This document shows, in pieces, positions 22,716-31,497 of a stretch of DNA of 35,794 bases. The DNA is from Gracilibacillus alcaliphilus (GTDB taxonomy: Bacteria; Bacillota; Bacilli; Bacillales; Amphibacillaceae). A program made the position numbers and the translations under genes. The notes under the pieces are model-generated. The model searched no databases. It had not been told where the DNA came from and worked only from the letters and a program-made list of their open reading frames with translations. The DNA is taken from NCBI RefSeq assembly GCF_016909015.1, contig NZ_JAFBFA010000045.1, forward strand, positions 1-35,794, given 5' to 3'. Positions within the stretch are counted from its first letter, which is position 1. The number at the start of each line of letters is the position of its first letter.

Positions 22716-23234
22716 TTGTTGAAAAATTTTTTGCCGAACGAACATGTGCAGCGCGTGTTAGATATTACTCCTGCTAAACTGAAGGATATGGGGATTAAAG
22801 GAATTATTACCGATTTAGATAACACGTTGGTAGCTTGGAATGTACAAGATGCCACTCCGGAAATTGCCGCCTGGTTTAAGGATATGAAGGAACATGATAT
22901 TAAAGTAACCATTATTTCAAATAATGATAAAGAACGGGTTAGTATCTTTTCCGAACCATTAGAGACACCTTTTGTTTATAGTGCACGGAAGCCGCTTACT
23001 AAGGCTTTTAAACACGCCACCAAGCAGATGAATTTAAAGAAAGATGAGGTCGTTGTAATTGGTGATCAATTAATGACAGATGTCCTTGGAGGAAATCGAG
23101 CAGGTTTTCACACGATATTAGTAGTTCCGATTGTGGAGACAGATAGTAAAATAACAAGGTTAAACCGAATGTTGGAAAGAAGAGTACTTGCTTGGATGCG
23201 CAGAAAAGGTATGATTTCATGGGAGGAAAAGTAA
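22716..23234 (+). CDS. yqeG: HAD-superfamily phosphatase YqeG
   Basis: A 172-residue IIIA-type HAD phosphatase. Family relatives include phosphatidylglycerophosphatases, but the Bacillus substrate is not established. The start is the first of two TTG codons at 22716, seven bases after AGAGGTGG. This gives exactly the length I recall for B. subtilis YqeG, and the longer frame overlaps the promoter. Motif I DLDNTL (33-38) carries both aspartates, motif II is IISNN, motif III lysine is in ARKPLTKAF and motif IV is VIGDQLMTDVLGG. Its stop overlaps the start of yqeH (TAATG). Confidence 0.92.
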   Translation: MLKNFLPNEHVQRVLDITPAKLKDMGIKGIITDLDNTLVAWNVQDATPEIAAWFKDMKEHDIKVTIISNNDKERVSIFSEPLETPFVYSARKPLTKAFKHATKQMNLKKDEVVVIGDQLMTDVLGGNRAGFHTILVVPIVETDSKITRLNRMLERRVLAWMRRKGMISWEEK

Positions 23235-24334
23235 TGGAAACCATCTATTGTGAAGGCTGTGGAGCAGAAATACAAACAGAAGATAAGAGCAAAGCGGGGT
23301 ATGTGCCAGCCAGTGCATTGACAAAAGAGCATATTATTTGTCAACGTTGTTTTCGCTTAACACATTATAATGAAGTACAAGATGTAGAATATACCGATGA
23401 TGATTATTTACGTATGATTCAACAAATAAGCGATACCGACAGTTTGGTCGTAAAAATCGTCGATATATTTGATTTTAATGGCAGTTTTATCTCTGGATTG
23501 CAGCGATTAACAGGACATAATCCCATTATCTTAGTTGGTAATAAAGTGGACCTATTGCCGAAGTCGACTAATAAAAATAAACTAATTAACTGGATGAAAA
23601 AGACAGCAAGTGAATATGGCTTGAAGGTACAGGATGTTTTTCTTGTTTCTGCGGCCAAGGGTATGGGATTTGAAAAGGTTGAAGCAGAGATAGAGGCAAT
23701 TCGCAACCAAAAAGATGTCTACGTAGTTGGTTGTACAAATGTGGGTAAATCTACGTTTATTAATCAGTTAATTCACCGCAGCAGTGGGGTGAAAGATGCT
23801 ATTACCACTTCCTATTTTCCAGGAACAACGTTAGGTTTTATCGAAATTCCATTAGATGAAACCAGTTATTTATATGATACACCAGGTGTTGTCAATCGAT
23901 CTCAATTAGTTCATTATGTGACAGACGAAGATTTAAAACTGATTCATCCGAAGAAGGAAATTAAACCAAGAATATATCAGCTTCAAGATCGGCAGACATT
24001 ATTTTTTGGCGGGTTTGCCCGGTTCGATTTTGAAAAAGGTGTTAAGCAATCGTTTGTCGGTTATTTTTCCAATCAGTTAATGATCCATCGAACGAAGCTG
24101 GAACAGGCAGGGGATTTCTACGAGAAACATGTAGGTGAACTGCTGCAGCCACCAAGCCCGGCAACTCTGGAACACTTACCGCCTTTGGTGAAACAAACGA
24201 TAAAGATCCCACGGGAAAAAACAGATATTGTGATCCCAGGTTTAGGCTGGTTATCGATAACGGAGGGCGGCATTACTGTTTCCGTTCACGCTCCTAAAGG
24301 AGTACAAATTTCTTTGCGTCCGGCATTGATATAG
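23234..24334 (+). CDS. yqeH: Circularly permuted ribosome-assembly GTPase YqeH
   Basis: YqeH binds the 30S subunit and is needed for its biogenesis. The ATG at 23234 gives 366 residues. A treble-clef zinc finger comes first (Cys6, Cys9, Cys36, Cys39). The GTPase motifs then appear in permuted order: G4 NKVD (103-106), G5 SAAKG (139-143), G1 GCTNVGKST (166-174), then G3 DTPG (215-218). The C-terminal TRAP-like domain follows. GGGAGG lies in the end of yqeG, and the start overlaps its stop by one base, so the two are translationally coupled. Confidence 0.97.
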   Translation: METIYCEGCGAEIQTEDKSKAGYVPASALTKEHIICQRCFRLTHYNEVQDVEYTDDDYLRMIQQISDTDSLVVKIVDIFDFNGSFISGLQRLTGHNPIILVGNKVDLLPKSTNKNKLINWMKKTASEYGLKVQDVFLVSAAKGMGFEKVEAEIEAIRNQKDVYVVGCTNVGKSTFINQLIHRSSGVKDAITTSYFPGTTLGFIEIPLDETSYLYDTPGVVNRSQLVHYVTDEDLKLIHPKKEIKPRIYQLQDRQTLFFGGFARFDFEKGVKQSFVGYFSNQLMIHRTKLEQAGDFYEKHVGELLQPPSPATLEHLPPLVKQTIKIPREKTDIVIPGLGWLSITEGGITVSVHAPKGVQISLRPALI

Positions 24335-24351
24335 AGAGGAAGAAAACGTAA

Positions 24352-25197
24352 ATGACATATAAATTAGGTTTGATTGGCAACCCAATTGGACATTCATTAT
24401 CACCATGGATTCATCAGCATTTCTTAGAATCGGCGGATCTAGATGGGGAATATAAGCTGTATGAGGGTGACTTTGAGGCACTTCCGCAAGTGATCCAGAG
24501 ACTAAAGGACGAGCAGGTGGACGGTTTTAATATCACGGTTCCTTACAAGCAGGTGATTATTGATTTCTTGGATGAAATGGATGAAGAGGCTGAGATATTA
24601 GGTGCCGTAAACACTGTTGTACAAAAAAATGGGAAATGGAAAGGCTACAGTACAGATGGGGAAGGATATGTCCGGTCATTGGCAGATATCTTTCCAAACC
24701 TTTTAACATCAGACGCTTCTGTGTTATTATTAGGAGCTGGTGGTGCAGCACGTGGAATTTATCGGGCTTTAATGCAAAAACAAGTCGCCCGACTTGACAT
24801 AGCTAATCGTTCACTGGAGAAGGCGGAGGCCTTACTTTCTTTGCGAATCGGAAATGCTTCTACCAGTGTGATTAGCTTTGAAGAGGCTGAGGCGCAACTG
24901 GCAGAGTATGATTTAATTGTGCAAACGACATCAGTTGGTATGAAGCCGCATCAGGATGTGCAAATTATTCGTTTAGATAATCTGCGTACGGGGGCAGTAG
25001 TCAGCGATATCGTGTATCAACCTATTATGACAAAAATTTTGCAAGATGCTAAAAGCCGTGGTGCTCAGATTCATCATGGACATGCAATGTTGTTATATCA
25101 AGGGCAACTGGCATTTGAAAAATGGACAGGCAAGAACTTGGAGGTATCTCATTTAGTAGATCAGTTAGAAAAGAAATTAAGAGGTGAAATCAATTGA
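24352..25197 (+). CDS. aroE: Shikimate dehydrogenase
   Basis: AroE reduces 3-dehydroshikimate with NADPH, the fourth step of the shikimate pathway. The 281-residue protein has substrate-binding NPIGHSLSP (10-18), the catalytic lysine Lys66 in TVPYK, Asp102 in STDG, and the dinucleotide loop LGAGGAARG (127-135). The start follows AGAGGAAG. The end overlaps the TTG start of the next gene by four bases. Its presence in a ribosome-assembly operon is the standard Bacillaceae order. Confidence 0.97.
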   Translation: MTYKLGLIGNPIGHSLSPWIHQHFLESADLDGEYKLYEGDFEALPQVIQRLKDEQVDGFNITVPYKQVIIDFLDEMDEEAEILGAVNTVVQKNGKWKGYSTDGEGYVRSLADIFPNLLTSDASVLLLGAGGAARGIYRALMQKQVARLDIANRSLEKAEALLSLRIGNASTSVISFEEAEAQLAEYDLIVQTTSVGMKPHQDVQIIRLDNLRTGAVVSDIVYQPIMTKILQDAKSRGAQIHHGHAMLLYQGQLAFEKWTGKNLEVSHLVDQLEKKLRGEIN

Positions 25198-25487
25198 ATT
25201 TAACAGGTAAACAAAAACGTTTTTTACGCGCGAAGGCTCATCACTTACAAGCGATCTTTCAGGTAGGTAAGGACGGGGTAAATCAGAATATGATCAAACA
25301 GGTTGGTGAGGCACTGGAGAAGAGAGAACTTATCAAGGTATCGGTCTTGCAGAATTGTATGGAGGACAAGCATGATGTTGCCGAGGCGCTAGCAGAAGGT
25401 ACGGAGGCTTATATTGTTCAGATTATTGGCAATACGATCATCTTATATAGAGAATCAGAAGAAAATAAGCAAATTACATTGCCATAA
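25194..25487 (+). CDS. yqeI: YhbY-type RNA-binding protein YqeI (CRM domain)
   Basis: A 97-residue single CRM-domain protein. YhbY-family proteins associate with pre-50S particles. The family pattern LTGKQKRFLRAKAHHLQAIF, the GKDGVN loop (GxxG-type RNA contact) and KVSVLQNC are clear. The TTG start at 25194 sits seven bases after AGAGGTG and overlaps the aroE stop, so translation is coupled. The context of yqeH and rsfS fits a ribosome-assembly role. Confidence 0.93.
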   Translation: MNLTGKQKRFLRAKAHHLQAIFQVGKDGVNQNMIKQVGEALEKRELIKVSVLQNCMEDKHDVAEALAEGTEAYIVQIIGNTIILYRESEENKQITLP

Positions 25488-25500
25488 AGCAGGTGGGAAT

Positions 25501-26064
25501 ATGAAACGAATTGGATTGTTCGGAGGTACATTTGATCCACCTCATTATGGGCATTTACTGATGGCAGAACAGGTCTATCAACAATTAGAGTTAGACGAAA
25601 TCTGGTTTATTCCGTCCTATCAGCCGCCACACAAGGCCAATGCCAAAACAACAGCAGCCGACCGTTTGGAGTTGACGAAACGGGCAATCGCAGGACATCC
25701 TGCCTTCTTTGTTAATCCAATTGAAGTAGAGCGTGCGAGTACTTCGTACACATTAACGACAGTTAGACTGCTAAAAGAACAATACCCGGAAGATACTTTT
25801 TATTTTATTATTGGCGGTGACATGGTCGAATATTTGCCAAAATGGAACGAAATTGATATCTTATTAGAATTAGTCACCTTTGTAGGTGTTAATCGGCCAG
25901 GTCATTCATTAGAAACGAATTATCCGGTTAAGGAAGTACACATGCCTTTAATCGATATTTCGTCGACCATGATTCGGCAACGTGTTCAACAGAGGCAGTC
26001 GATTCGTTATTTAACACCGCCGGAAGTCATTGCATTTATTAATAAAAACGGTTTATATTCATAA
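25501..26064 (+). CDS. nadD: Nicotinate-nucleotide adenylyltransferase
   Basis: NadD makes deamido-NAD from nicotinate mononucleotide and ATP, an essential NAD step. The frame extends upstream, but the ATG at 25501, behind CAGGTGGG, is the start and gives 187 residues. The nucleotidyltransferase signature GLFGGTFDPPHYGH is at 5-18, with the HxGH histidines at 15 and 18, and ISSTMIRQR near the C-terminus supplies the second phosphate-binding motif. Gene order yqeI-nadD-yqeK matches B. subtilis. Confidence 0.97.
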   Translation: MKRIGLFGGTFDPPHYGHLLMAEQVYQQLELDEIWFIPSYQPPHKANAKTTAADRLELTKRAIAGHPAFFVNPIEVERASTSYTLTTVRLLKEQYPEDTFYFIIGGDMVEYLPKWNEIDILLELVTFVGVNRPGHSLETNYPVKEVHMPLIDISSTMIRQRVQQRQSIRYLTPPEVIAFINKNGLYS

Positions 26065-26120
26065 AATAGTAACAGAAAGCTTTCTATTGTTAAGGAAACA
26101 GCAGAAATTGGGTGGGAGAA

Positions 26121-26693
26121 GTGAACAGAGAACAAGCATTGGAAATGGTCAGACAACAGCTGCCAATCAAACGGTATGAGCATACCATCCGAGTGATGGA
26201 AACGGCTCTTGATCTTGCCGAACATTACCAGCTGGATCTGAAAAAAGTGGAATTAGCGGCTATTTTCCATGATTATGCTAAATATCGTGATGCTAAGGAA
26301 CTAAAGCGTTGGATTATCCAAGAACAGCTGCCTCAGGATTTGCTTGATTATCATCAGGAATTGTGGCATGGTCCAGTAGCTGCGAAAATGTTGGAGAAGG
26401 AAATAGGGATATGTGACCCGGAAATCCAGAGTGCGATTTATTGGCATACAACAGGTAAACAGCATATGAGTCAAATGGATAAGGTTATTTTTATCGCCGA
26501 TTATATTGAACCAGGAAGATCTTTCCCAGGGGTTGAAGAAGTACGTCAAGTCGTTTATGATGACATAGACAAGGCTTGTTGGATGGCGGCTAGAAATACG
26601 ATTATCTTTTTAATCAGTAAGAATCAATCGATTTATCCAGATACATTTCAATTATATAATGAAGGACTTGGGAGGAACTTGAATGCAGAGTAA
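26121..26693 (+). CDS. yqeK: HD-domain diadenosine tetraphosphate hydrolase YqeK
   Basis: YqeK-type proteins are HD-domain metallo-hydrolases that split Ap4A symmetrically to ADP. The GTG at 26121 gives 190 residues opening MNREQALEMVRQQLP, as in B. subtilis; the earlier GTG at 26112 overlaps the binding site GGGTGG. Metal ligands are His21 (YEHTIRV), His50-Asp51 (IFHDYAK), the histidines in ELWHGP and YWHTTG, and the Asp of FIADYIEPGR. It overlaps rsfS by 11 bases. Confidence 0.93.
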   Translation: MNREQALEMVRQQLPIKRYEHTIRVMETALDLAEHYQLDLKKVELAAIFHDYAKYRDAKELKRWIIQEQLPQDLLDYHQELWHGPVAAKMLEKEIGICDPEIQSAIYWHTTGKQHMSQMDKVIFIADYIEPGRSFPGVEEVRQVVYDDIDKACWMAARNTIIFLISKNQSIYPDTFQLYNEGLGRNLNAE

Positions 26694-27027
26694 AGATTTA
26701 GCGGAATTAGTGGCAAAAGCTTGTGATGATAAACGCGCAGAAGATATTGTGATTCTTGATATGCAGCATGTCTCTTTGATATCTGATTATTTTCTTATTT
26801 GTGAAGGCAGCAGTGAACGACAAGTACAAGCTATTGCACGTGGAATAAAGGAAGTAGCCGATGAACAGGAAATAGAATTAAAGCGGATAGAAGGATTTGA
26901 CCAGGCCCGCTGGGTATTAGTGGATTTAGAAGATGTTGTTTGTCATATCTTCCATCGAGATGAACGAAATTATTATAATTTAGAAAGACTATGGGGAGAT
27001 GCCCCTCATTTAGAAGTGAAGCTATAG
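26683..27027 (+). CDS. rsfS: Ribosome silencing factor RsfS (YqeL)
   Basis: RsfS binds uL14 of the 50S subunit and blocks joining with 30S, saving translation capacity in stationary phase and assisting assembly. The 114-residue length is typical. Conserved blocks: DIVILDMQHVSLISDYFLIC, SSERQVQAIA, EGFDQARWVLVDLEDVVCHIF and the terminal YNLERLWGDAP. GGGAGG in the end of yqeK gives the start. Only one base separates it from yqeM. Confidence 0.96.
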   Translation: MQSKDLAELVAKACDDKRAEDIVILDMQHVSLISDYFLICEGSSERQVQAIARGIKEVADEQEIELKRIEGFDQARWVLVDLEDVVCHIFHRDERNYYNLERLWGDAPHLEVKL

Positions 27028-27028
27028 T

Positions 27029-27757
27029 ATGTCTTATGCAAAGCTGGCCTATATTTATGATATATTAATGGAGGATGCCCCTTACCTGCAGTGGCAAGAG
27101 TTTGTCCATCACTTTGGCCCTGCTTCTGGGCGCTTGCTTGATTTAGGTTGCGGAACTGGTAAGCTTAGTGCCTGTTTTGCACAAATGGGTTATCAAGTAA
27201 CAGGTGTAGACTACTCTGAGGATATGCTTGCTTACGCCGCTGCAAATACAACCAATATCCAGTATCTTCAACAGGATATCCGTCAGTTGGAAGGGCTGCA
27301 CGATTATGATATTGCAGTTAGTTTGTGTGATGTGATCAACTATTTGACTTCTAAACAAGACGTTATCCAGGCGTTTACTAAGGTATATCAGAGCGTGAAA
27401 GAAACAGGAGTTTTTATCTTTGATGTTCACAGTATCAAACATTTCCAAGAGGATATGGCAGGTCAAACCTTTGCGGAAATCTATGAGGATATTACCTATG
27501 TTTGGCTCTGTGAACCAGGAGAGGCCTCTAACAGCCTGTTACATGATCTAACCTTTTTCTTACAGGATGAACAGACTGGTCAGTATGAGCGCTTTGATGA
27601 ACAACATCTGCAGCGCACTTTTTCCATTCATGATTATCTGGAGATGTTGAGGCAGGCAGGTTGGACAAATGTTCAGATATATGGAGATTTTCAAACAATG
27701 ATCGCTGAGAATCCAGAGGAGAACGAACGCATCTTTTTTGTTTGTTATAAGAATTAA
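27029..27757 (+). CDS. yqeM: SAM-dependent methyltransferase YqeM
   Basis: A 242-residue class I methyltransferase. Motif I LLDLGCGTGKLS is at about 37-48, followed by TGVDYSEDML (acidic SAM contact) and LQQDIRQLE; the C-terminal half is the lineage-specific lid. The substrate is unknown. No good binding site of its own is seen; translation probably follows from rsfS. In B. subtilis comER and the comE genes come next, but here the operon ends in a very strong terminator. Confidence 0.92.
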   Translation: MSYAKLAYIYDILMEDAPYLQWQEFVHHFGPASGRLLDLGCGTGKLSACFAQMGYQVTGVDYSEDMLAYAAANTTNIQYLQQDIRQLEGLHDYDIAVSLCDVINYLTSKQDVIQAFTKVYQSVKETGVFIFDVHSIKHFQEDMAGQTFAEIYEDITYVWLCEPGEASNSLLHDLTFFLQDEQTGQYERFDEQHLQRTFSIHDYLEMLRQAGWTNVQIYGDFQTMIAENPEENERIFFVCYKN

Positions 27758-27778
27758 ACCAGTATTTAATGTATATCC

Positions 27779-27835
27779 CCCTTAATTTTGACTAAAATGC
27801 TATCCAGCCTTTTAGTCAAAATTAAGGGTTTTTTT
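27779..27835 (+). terminator. Strong intrinsic terminator after yqeM
   Basis: A perfect 19-bp stem (27779-27797 with 27810-27828), a 12-base loop and seven T. It is the longest terminator stem in the window. Confidence 0.95.
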
Positions 27836-27866
27836 ATAGGAAAAGATAAACATTTATCAGAAATAG

Positions 27867-28335
27867 GCGAGAAAACTCCCTCTTCAAGCGCATGAAGGGT
27901 ATCCCTCAGGCGGTAAGGAGACGTTTTGGCGTAACCCTTCCGGTAAATACTTTGTTTCAATATTAGTCGAAACCGAAGCCGAACACCATGAAAAAACAGG
28001 TTCATCGGTAGGCATCGATGTCGGATTAACCCATTTTGCCACCCTTTCAGATGGAACTGTGTATGTGAACCCAAGATTTCTTCGGATAATAGAAGTGAAG
28101 CTGGCAAAAGCGCAGGTGATTCTGTCCAGGCGACAAATGGGTTCTGCTAATTGGCATAAACAAAAAAAGAAAAGTGGCCCGGCTTCACGAAAAAATAGCG
28201 AATGCAAGAAAGGACATGTTAGATAAGATCTCCACCGAGATAGTCAAAAACCACGATATCATTGGTATAGAAGATCTAGAGACTGGTAGTAAGCCTAGGT
28301 TGTATAACTTATTAAACAGGGTATATATAAAATAA
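27867..28335 (+). pseudogene. TnpB-like (IS200/IS605 OrfB) relic
   Basis: Two frames together read as the middle of a TnpB RNA-guided nuclease. The first (27867 to about 28170) contains KYFVSILVETEAE, the RuvC-I segment VGIDVGLTHFATLSDG and VNPRFLR..KLAKAQ..LSRRQMGSANW. After an A-rich run the match continues in a second frame (to 28335) with VARLHEKIANARKDMLDKIS and RuvC-II IGIEDLE. The N-terminal REC/WED region, the zinc finger and RuvC-III are missing and there is no start codon. It is therefore an inactive remnant. No IS605 ends or guide RNA region could be identified next to it. Confidence 0.88.
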
Positions 28336-28357
28336 ACAGTAAAAGGAGGAATAAATA

Positions 28358-29041
28358 ATGAGACTTGTATTAATCAGACATGGAGAAAGTGAATGGAATG
28401 TAGCTAATTTATTTACTGGCTGGACCGATGTTGATTTAACAGATAAAGGAGCAGCTGAGGCAAAGCAGGCTGGTAAAATACTAAAAGAAAAAGGATTCCG
28501 TTTTGATATCGCTTTTACCTCTTACTTAAAAAGGGCCATTAAAACACTTGATTATGTACTAGAGGAAACAGATAATCTCTGGATTCCGGTTTATAAAAGC
28601 TGGAAATTGAACGAACGGCATTACGGCGCTCTCCAAGGCTTAAATAAAGAAGAGGTTGCCAAACAGTATGGGGAAGAACAAGTACTGCTGTGGCGGCGCA
28701 GTTTTCAAACACCGCCTCCATCATTGGATAAAATCGATGACCGTTATCCTGGCAAAGAGTTAAAATATCAGGAACTGACAGCAGCAGAGCTTCCGACTGG
28801 GGAAAGCCTTGCAACAACGATTGAACGTGTTATTCCCTTTTGGAATCACGAGATTAAGCCTGTATTAGCTGAGAGAAAAAAGGTCATTGTGGCAGCGCAC
28901 GGTAATAGTTTAAGGGGGTTAGTAAAATACTTAGAGAATATCAGTGATGAAGATATAGTGAATCTGAATATTCCAACCGGGGTTCCTCTTGTCTACGAAT
29001 TAGATGAGCAGCTGGTGCCTATTTCAAAGTATTATTTGTAG
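28358..29041 (+). CDS. gpmA: 2,3-bisphosphoglycerate-dependent phosphoglycerate mutase
   Basis: A cofactor-dependent glycolytic mutase that interconverts 3- and 2-phosphoglycerate. The 227-residue protein has the RHGESEWN signature with phosphohistidine His8, RHYGALQGLNK (the mark of the bisphosphoglycerate-dependent type), the second histidine His181 in AAHGNSLRG and NIPTGVPLVYEL. AAAGGAGG precedes the ATG. A weak promoter candidate, TTGTAT (28300) with TATATA (28322), falls inside the TnpB relic. Many Bacillaceae use the cofactor-independent GpmI in an operon, so this may be a second enzyme. Confidence 0.95.
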   Translation: MRLVLIRHGESEWNVANLFTGWTDVDLTDKGAAEAKQAGKILKEKGFRFDIAFTSYLKRAIKTLDYVLEETDNLWIPVYKSWKLNERHYGALQGLNKEEVAKQYGEEQVLLWRRSFQTPPPSLDKIDDRYPGKELKYQELTAAELPTGESLATTIERVIPFWNHEIKPVLAERKKVIVAAHGNSLRGLVKYLENISDEDIVNLNIPTGVPLVYELDEQLVPISKYYL

Positions 29042-29166
29042 GGAAATAGAGCAGCAATAGAGAGGCTGACAAGGATAAGATTTAACGGCATTAGGGACTT
29101 CGTTTTTTCTGTTCCTAAGCAAGGGTATGTATTGTTCATGTCAAATGATAGTCAGGAGGCAGTTAG

Positions 29167-29970
29167 ATGATTCCTAGTGAGGTAAAGCAGGATTTTTGTT
29201 TAACAGGAGAAGGTGTCCTTTTGTCTGGAGGGCAAGGAACTTCTTTTCGTATCGATAATGCTGTAGTAAAACAAGTTGAAGATACAGTATACAGTGAGAC
29301 AGTGCTGTCCATTGTCGATCAGCTATCTCCAGTTAATTATCGTGTGGCAAAACCGTTGAAGACGAAGGAAAACACTTTTATCGGCCATGGCTGGCAATGC
29401 ACGCAATATGAAAATGGTGAGGAGAAACAAGGAAAGCTCAAAGAAAAGTTAGCTGTTTCCAGAGCGCTTCATCATGATTTAAAGCAAGTAAAGATAGAAG
29501 TGTTAACAGGAGGAATAAAACCAAATGATCCTTGGAGTATGGCACATCGAGTAGCATGGGGGCAAATACAGATACCAGCCGACATAAATCAGAAGGCTGC
29601 TAAGGTTTTAAAGAGGTTATTAAATAATTTGGCCTTACGGGAGTATGATGATTTCCAAATTATTCATGGGGATCTGGCAGGGAATATTCTTTTTGATAAG
29701 ATATTGCCTCCTTTGGTAATAGATTTTTCACCAACAATTGCCCCAGTAGCTTATGCGGAAGCCATATTAATAGTAGATTGTATTGCCTGGCAAGGATCGG
29801 ATATTACGAATATCGATTGGTTCTCCAATAATGATGACATGCTTATCAGGGCTGTAATATTTCGTTTAACAGTAGAAGCTGTTTTTGCTGGGAACGATGA
29901 ACAAAGATTCAGCAAGCAGTATGAATTATTCCATCCGATTATTCAATTTGTATACAAGCGTCATCCTTAA
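29167..29970 (+). CDS. Aminoglycoside-phosphotransferase-fold protein, function unknown
   Basis: A 267-residue protein that resembles the TIGR02569-type branch of the kinase-like (APH) superfamily. An early Gly-rich stretch (LSGGQGTSFRIDNAVVKQV) fits a nucleotide loop followed by the ATP-contact lysine. The catalytic loop reads IIHGDLAGNILFD, with the HGD and Asn of APH enzymes, and LVIDFSP stands where the metal-binding DFG-like Asp is expected. The core residues are therefore present and a small-molecule kinase is plausible. GGAGGCAG precedes the ATG. It stands alone between gpmA and the SDR gene; substrate unknown. Confidence 0.75.
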   Translation: MIPSEVKQDFCLTGEGVLLSGGQGTSFRIDNAVVKQVEDTVYSETVLSIVDQLSPVNYRVAKPLKTKENTFIGHGWQCTQYENGEEKQGKLKEKLAVSRALHHDLKQVKIEVLTGGIKPNDPWSMAHRVAWGQIQIPADINQKAAKVLKRLLNNLALREYDDFQIIHGDLAGNILFDKILPPLVIDFSPTIAPVAYAEAILIVDCIAWQGSDITNIDWFSNNDDMLIRAVIFRLTVEAVFAGNDEQRFSKQYELFHPIIQFVYKRHP

Positions 29971-29990
29971 ATTAACATTTTATGCTTGGA

Positions 29991-30098
29991 GTACGTGTTT
30001 AAAAACCTGCTAGATGAGAAGCAAGTATGAGATAGTGGATATGAATACCCTGAAAAGAAAAGTTTCGTTATACTGTTTGGTAATTTGTTGAACAACGC
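29991..30098. repeat. Possible degenerate repeat derivative F
   Basis: It begins GTACGTGTTTAAAAACCTGC, like derivative E, and ends TTTGTTGAACAACGC, like the right end of copy A. The interior shows no match to other copies. This is the weakest member of the set. Confidence 0.3.
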
Positions 30099-30144
30099 TT
30101 TGAAAAATCTTATGATCAGAGGTTATAGGTTTGTCTTATTACCA

Positions 30145-30153
30145 TGCTATAAT
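30145..30153 (+). promoter_or_regulatory. Extended -10 promoter before the SDR gene
   Basis: TGCTATAAT forms an extended -10 with a perfect TATAAT box (30148-30153). There is no good -35 at 17 bases, as is common for this class. Transcription would start about 100 bases before the SDR gene. Confidence 0.5.
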
Positions 30154-30258
30154 AAAAGAAGCCTATGCATAGCTGGTTCAAGTCCAGTTGATATTTTTGA
30201 AACTTAGCTTGATGTTTGCGTAATAGTTGTACAACAATAAAAGAAGGGAGAGAGGAAA

Positions 30259-31059
30259 ATGTCCATTTTCGCTGCTGATGTGTTAACAGGGCGCCATGTA
30301 TTGATTACTGGTGCGACAGGCGGTATTGGTGCTGTCACTGCCAAACTAGCGGTGCAGAGTGGTGCAAAAGTAACCATTACAGGCAGAAACGAAAGGAAGC
30401 TTACCGCCTTAGAACAGGAACTTCGTACCTATCGTTCCCCCGAATATATTTATGCACATCCTGCCGATATTACGGTTTCTCAGGAACGGGACCTATTGAT
30501 AAAACAGGCAGAGGAGTCATTAGGGTTTATTTCGGATTTAGTGAATGCAGCAGGTATGGCAGGTAATCAGCCGGTTGAATCCCTTGAAAGGGAATATATT
30601 GAAAAGTTAATGGATATCAATTACTATGCTGCTTTTAGTTTAACGAAAGATATTTACCTGAAGATGGTGCAACATATGCAGGGCAATATTGTGAATGTTG
30701 CCTCTCTCTCAGGTTTACGAGGTACATATGGTAATACAGCTTATGCCTCCTCTAAGTTTGCCATGATTGGCTGGACACAATCGATGGCATTAGAAGCGAT
30801 TAAATATAACATTCGTGTGAATGCAGTATGTCCAGGTTTCGTTGCTACAGAGATGGCGGAGAATATACTCAAACATAAGGCAGAAGCTACGAAGCAGTCC
30901 TTTGAGAAAGTATTTGCAGAAACAGAAAAGAGTATTCCATCGGGGAGAATTACCGGTCCTGAAGAAGTGGCAAATACCATTATCTATTTGCTGACAGATG
31001 CTGCTCGAAATATTGTTGGGGAATCGGTAAAGATCTCTGGTGGGGGAGTTATGAGGTAA
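30259..31059 (+). CDS. Short-chain dehydrogenase/reductase
   Basis: A 266-residue classical SDR oxidoreductase. The cofactor motif TGATGGIG (17-24) is followed by TGRNERK, whose Arg and basic residues suggest NADP(H). NAAG is at 96-99, and the catalytic Ser149, Tyr162 and Lys166 lie in NVASLSG and YASSK; the C-terminal PGFVATEM and SGGGVM complete the fold. It looks like the FabG/3-oxoacyl reductase group, but the substrate cannot be told. GGGAGAGAGG precedes the start. It may be cotranscribed with the PH-domain gene 50 bases on. Confidence 0.9.
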   Translation: MSIFAADVLTGRHVLITGATGGIGAVTAKLAVQSGAKVTITGRNERKLTALEQELRTYRSPEYIYAHPADITVSQERDLLIKQAEESLGFISDLVNAAGMAGNQPVESLEREYIEKLMDINYYAAFSLTKDIYLKMVQHMQGNIVNVASLSGLRGTYGNTAYASSKFAMIGWTQSMALEAIKYNIRVNAVCPGFVATEMAENILKHKAEATKQSFEKVFAETEKSIPSGRITGPEEVANTIIYLLTDAARNIVGESVKISGGGVMR

Positions 31060-31109
31060 AGCTTACATGCTGGCAGCTATTACTGAATAAATCAAAAGGA
31101 GGAAATAAT

Positions 31110-31475
31110 ATGGCCGATGTGGGAGAAATATTACAATGGACTTTTTATGAAGAAGTGGATGTTCCGGATAATTTGAAAGAATTATTGGTGGAAGGGGAAG
31201 TTGCTGAGGCAGCATACAAAACAGTCAGGGATGTTGCTGTTGTCACGAATAAACGGTTTATTATTGCAGACAGGCAAGGCATTCGAGGGAAAAAGATAGA
31301 AATCTATACTATTCCTTTTAAATCGATTGATATGTATTCTTCCGAAAATGGCGGAACATTTGATGTCAATGCCGAGATTGAGTTATGGACGAAAAGCGGC
31401 CATTTTAAGCTCCAATTAAATAAAAAAGTCGATGTAAGAAAATTGGATAAAATCATTGCACAGCATATTTTGTAG
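31110..31475 (+). CDS. Bacterial PH-domain protein (bPH_1/DUF1696 type)
   Basis: A 121-residue soluble protein that fits the bacterial pleckstrin-homology family. Typical strands are visible: AAYKTVRDVAVVTNKRFIIAD, then GKKIEIYTIPFKSIDMYSSE, IELWTKSGHFKLQLNK and a final helix DVRKLDKIIAQHIL. Members form oligomeric rings; their function is mostly unknown. The start follows AAAGGAGG. A terminator overlaps its stop. Confidence 0.82.
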   Translation: MADVGEILQWTFYEEVDVPDNLKELLVEGEVAEAAYKTVRDVAVVTNKRFIIADRQGIRGKKIEIYTIPFKSIDMYSSENGGTFDVNAEIELWTKSGHFKLQLNKKVDVRKLDKIIAQHIL

Positions 31476-31497
31476 AAGAGTGATCTCTTCTTGTTTT
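31474..31497 (+). terminator. Intrinsic terminator after the PH-domain gene
   Basis: AGAAGAG-TGAT-CTCTTCT followed by TGTTTT; the stem begins inside the stop codon. Confidence 0.7.

Noticed and set aside
25414..25500. N-terminal extension of NadD
   Set aside because: The extension overlaps yqeI out of frame, and the ATG at 25501 has a binding site and the normal family N-terminus.
27884..28207. Minus-strand ORFs across the TnpB relic
   Set aside because: The plus-strand frames match TnpB motifs; the minus-strand frames are their shadows.
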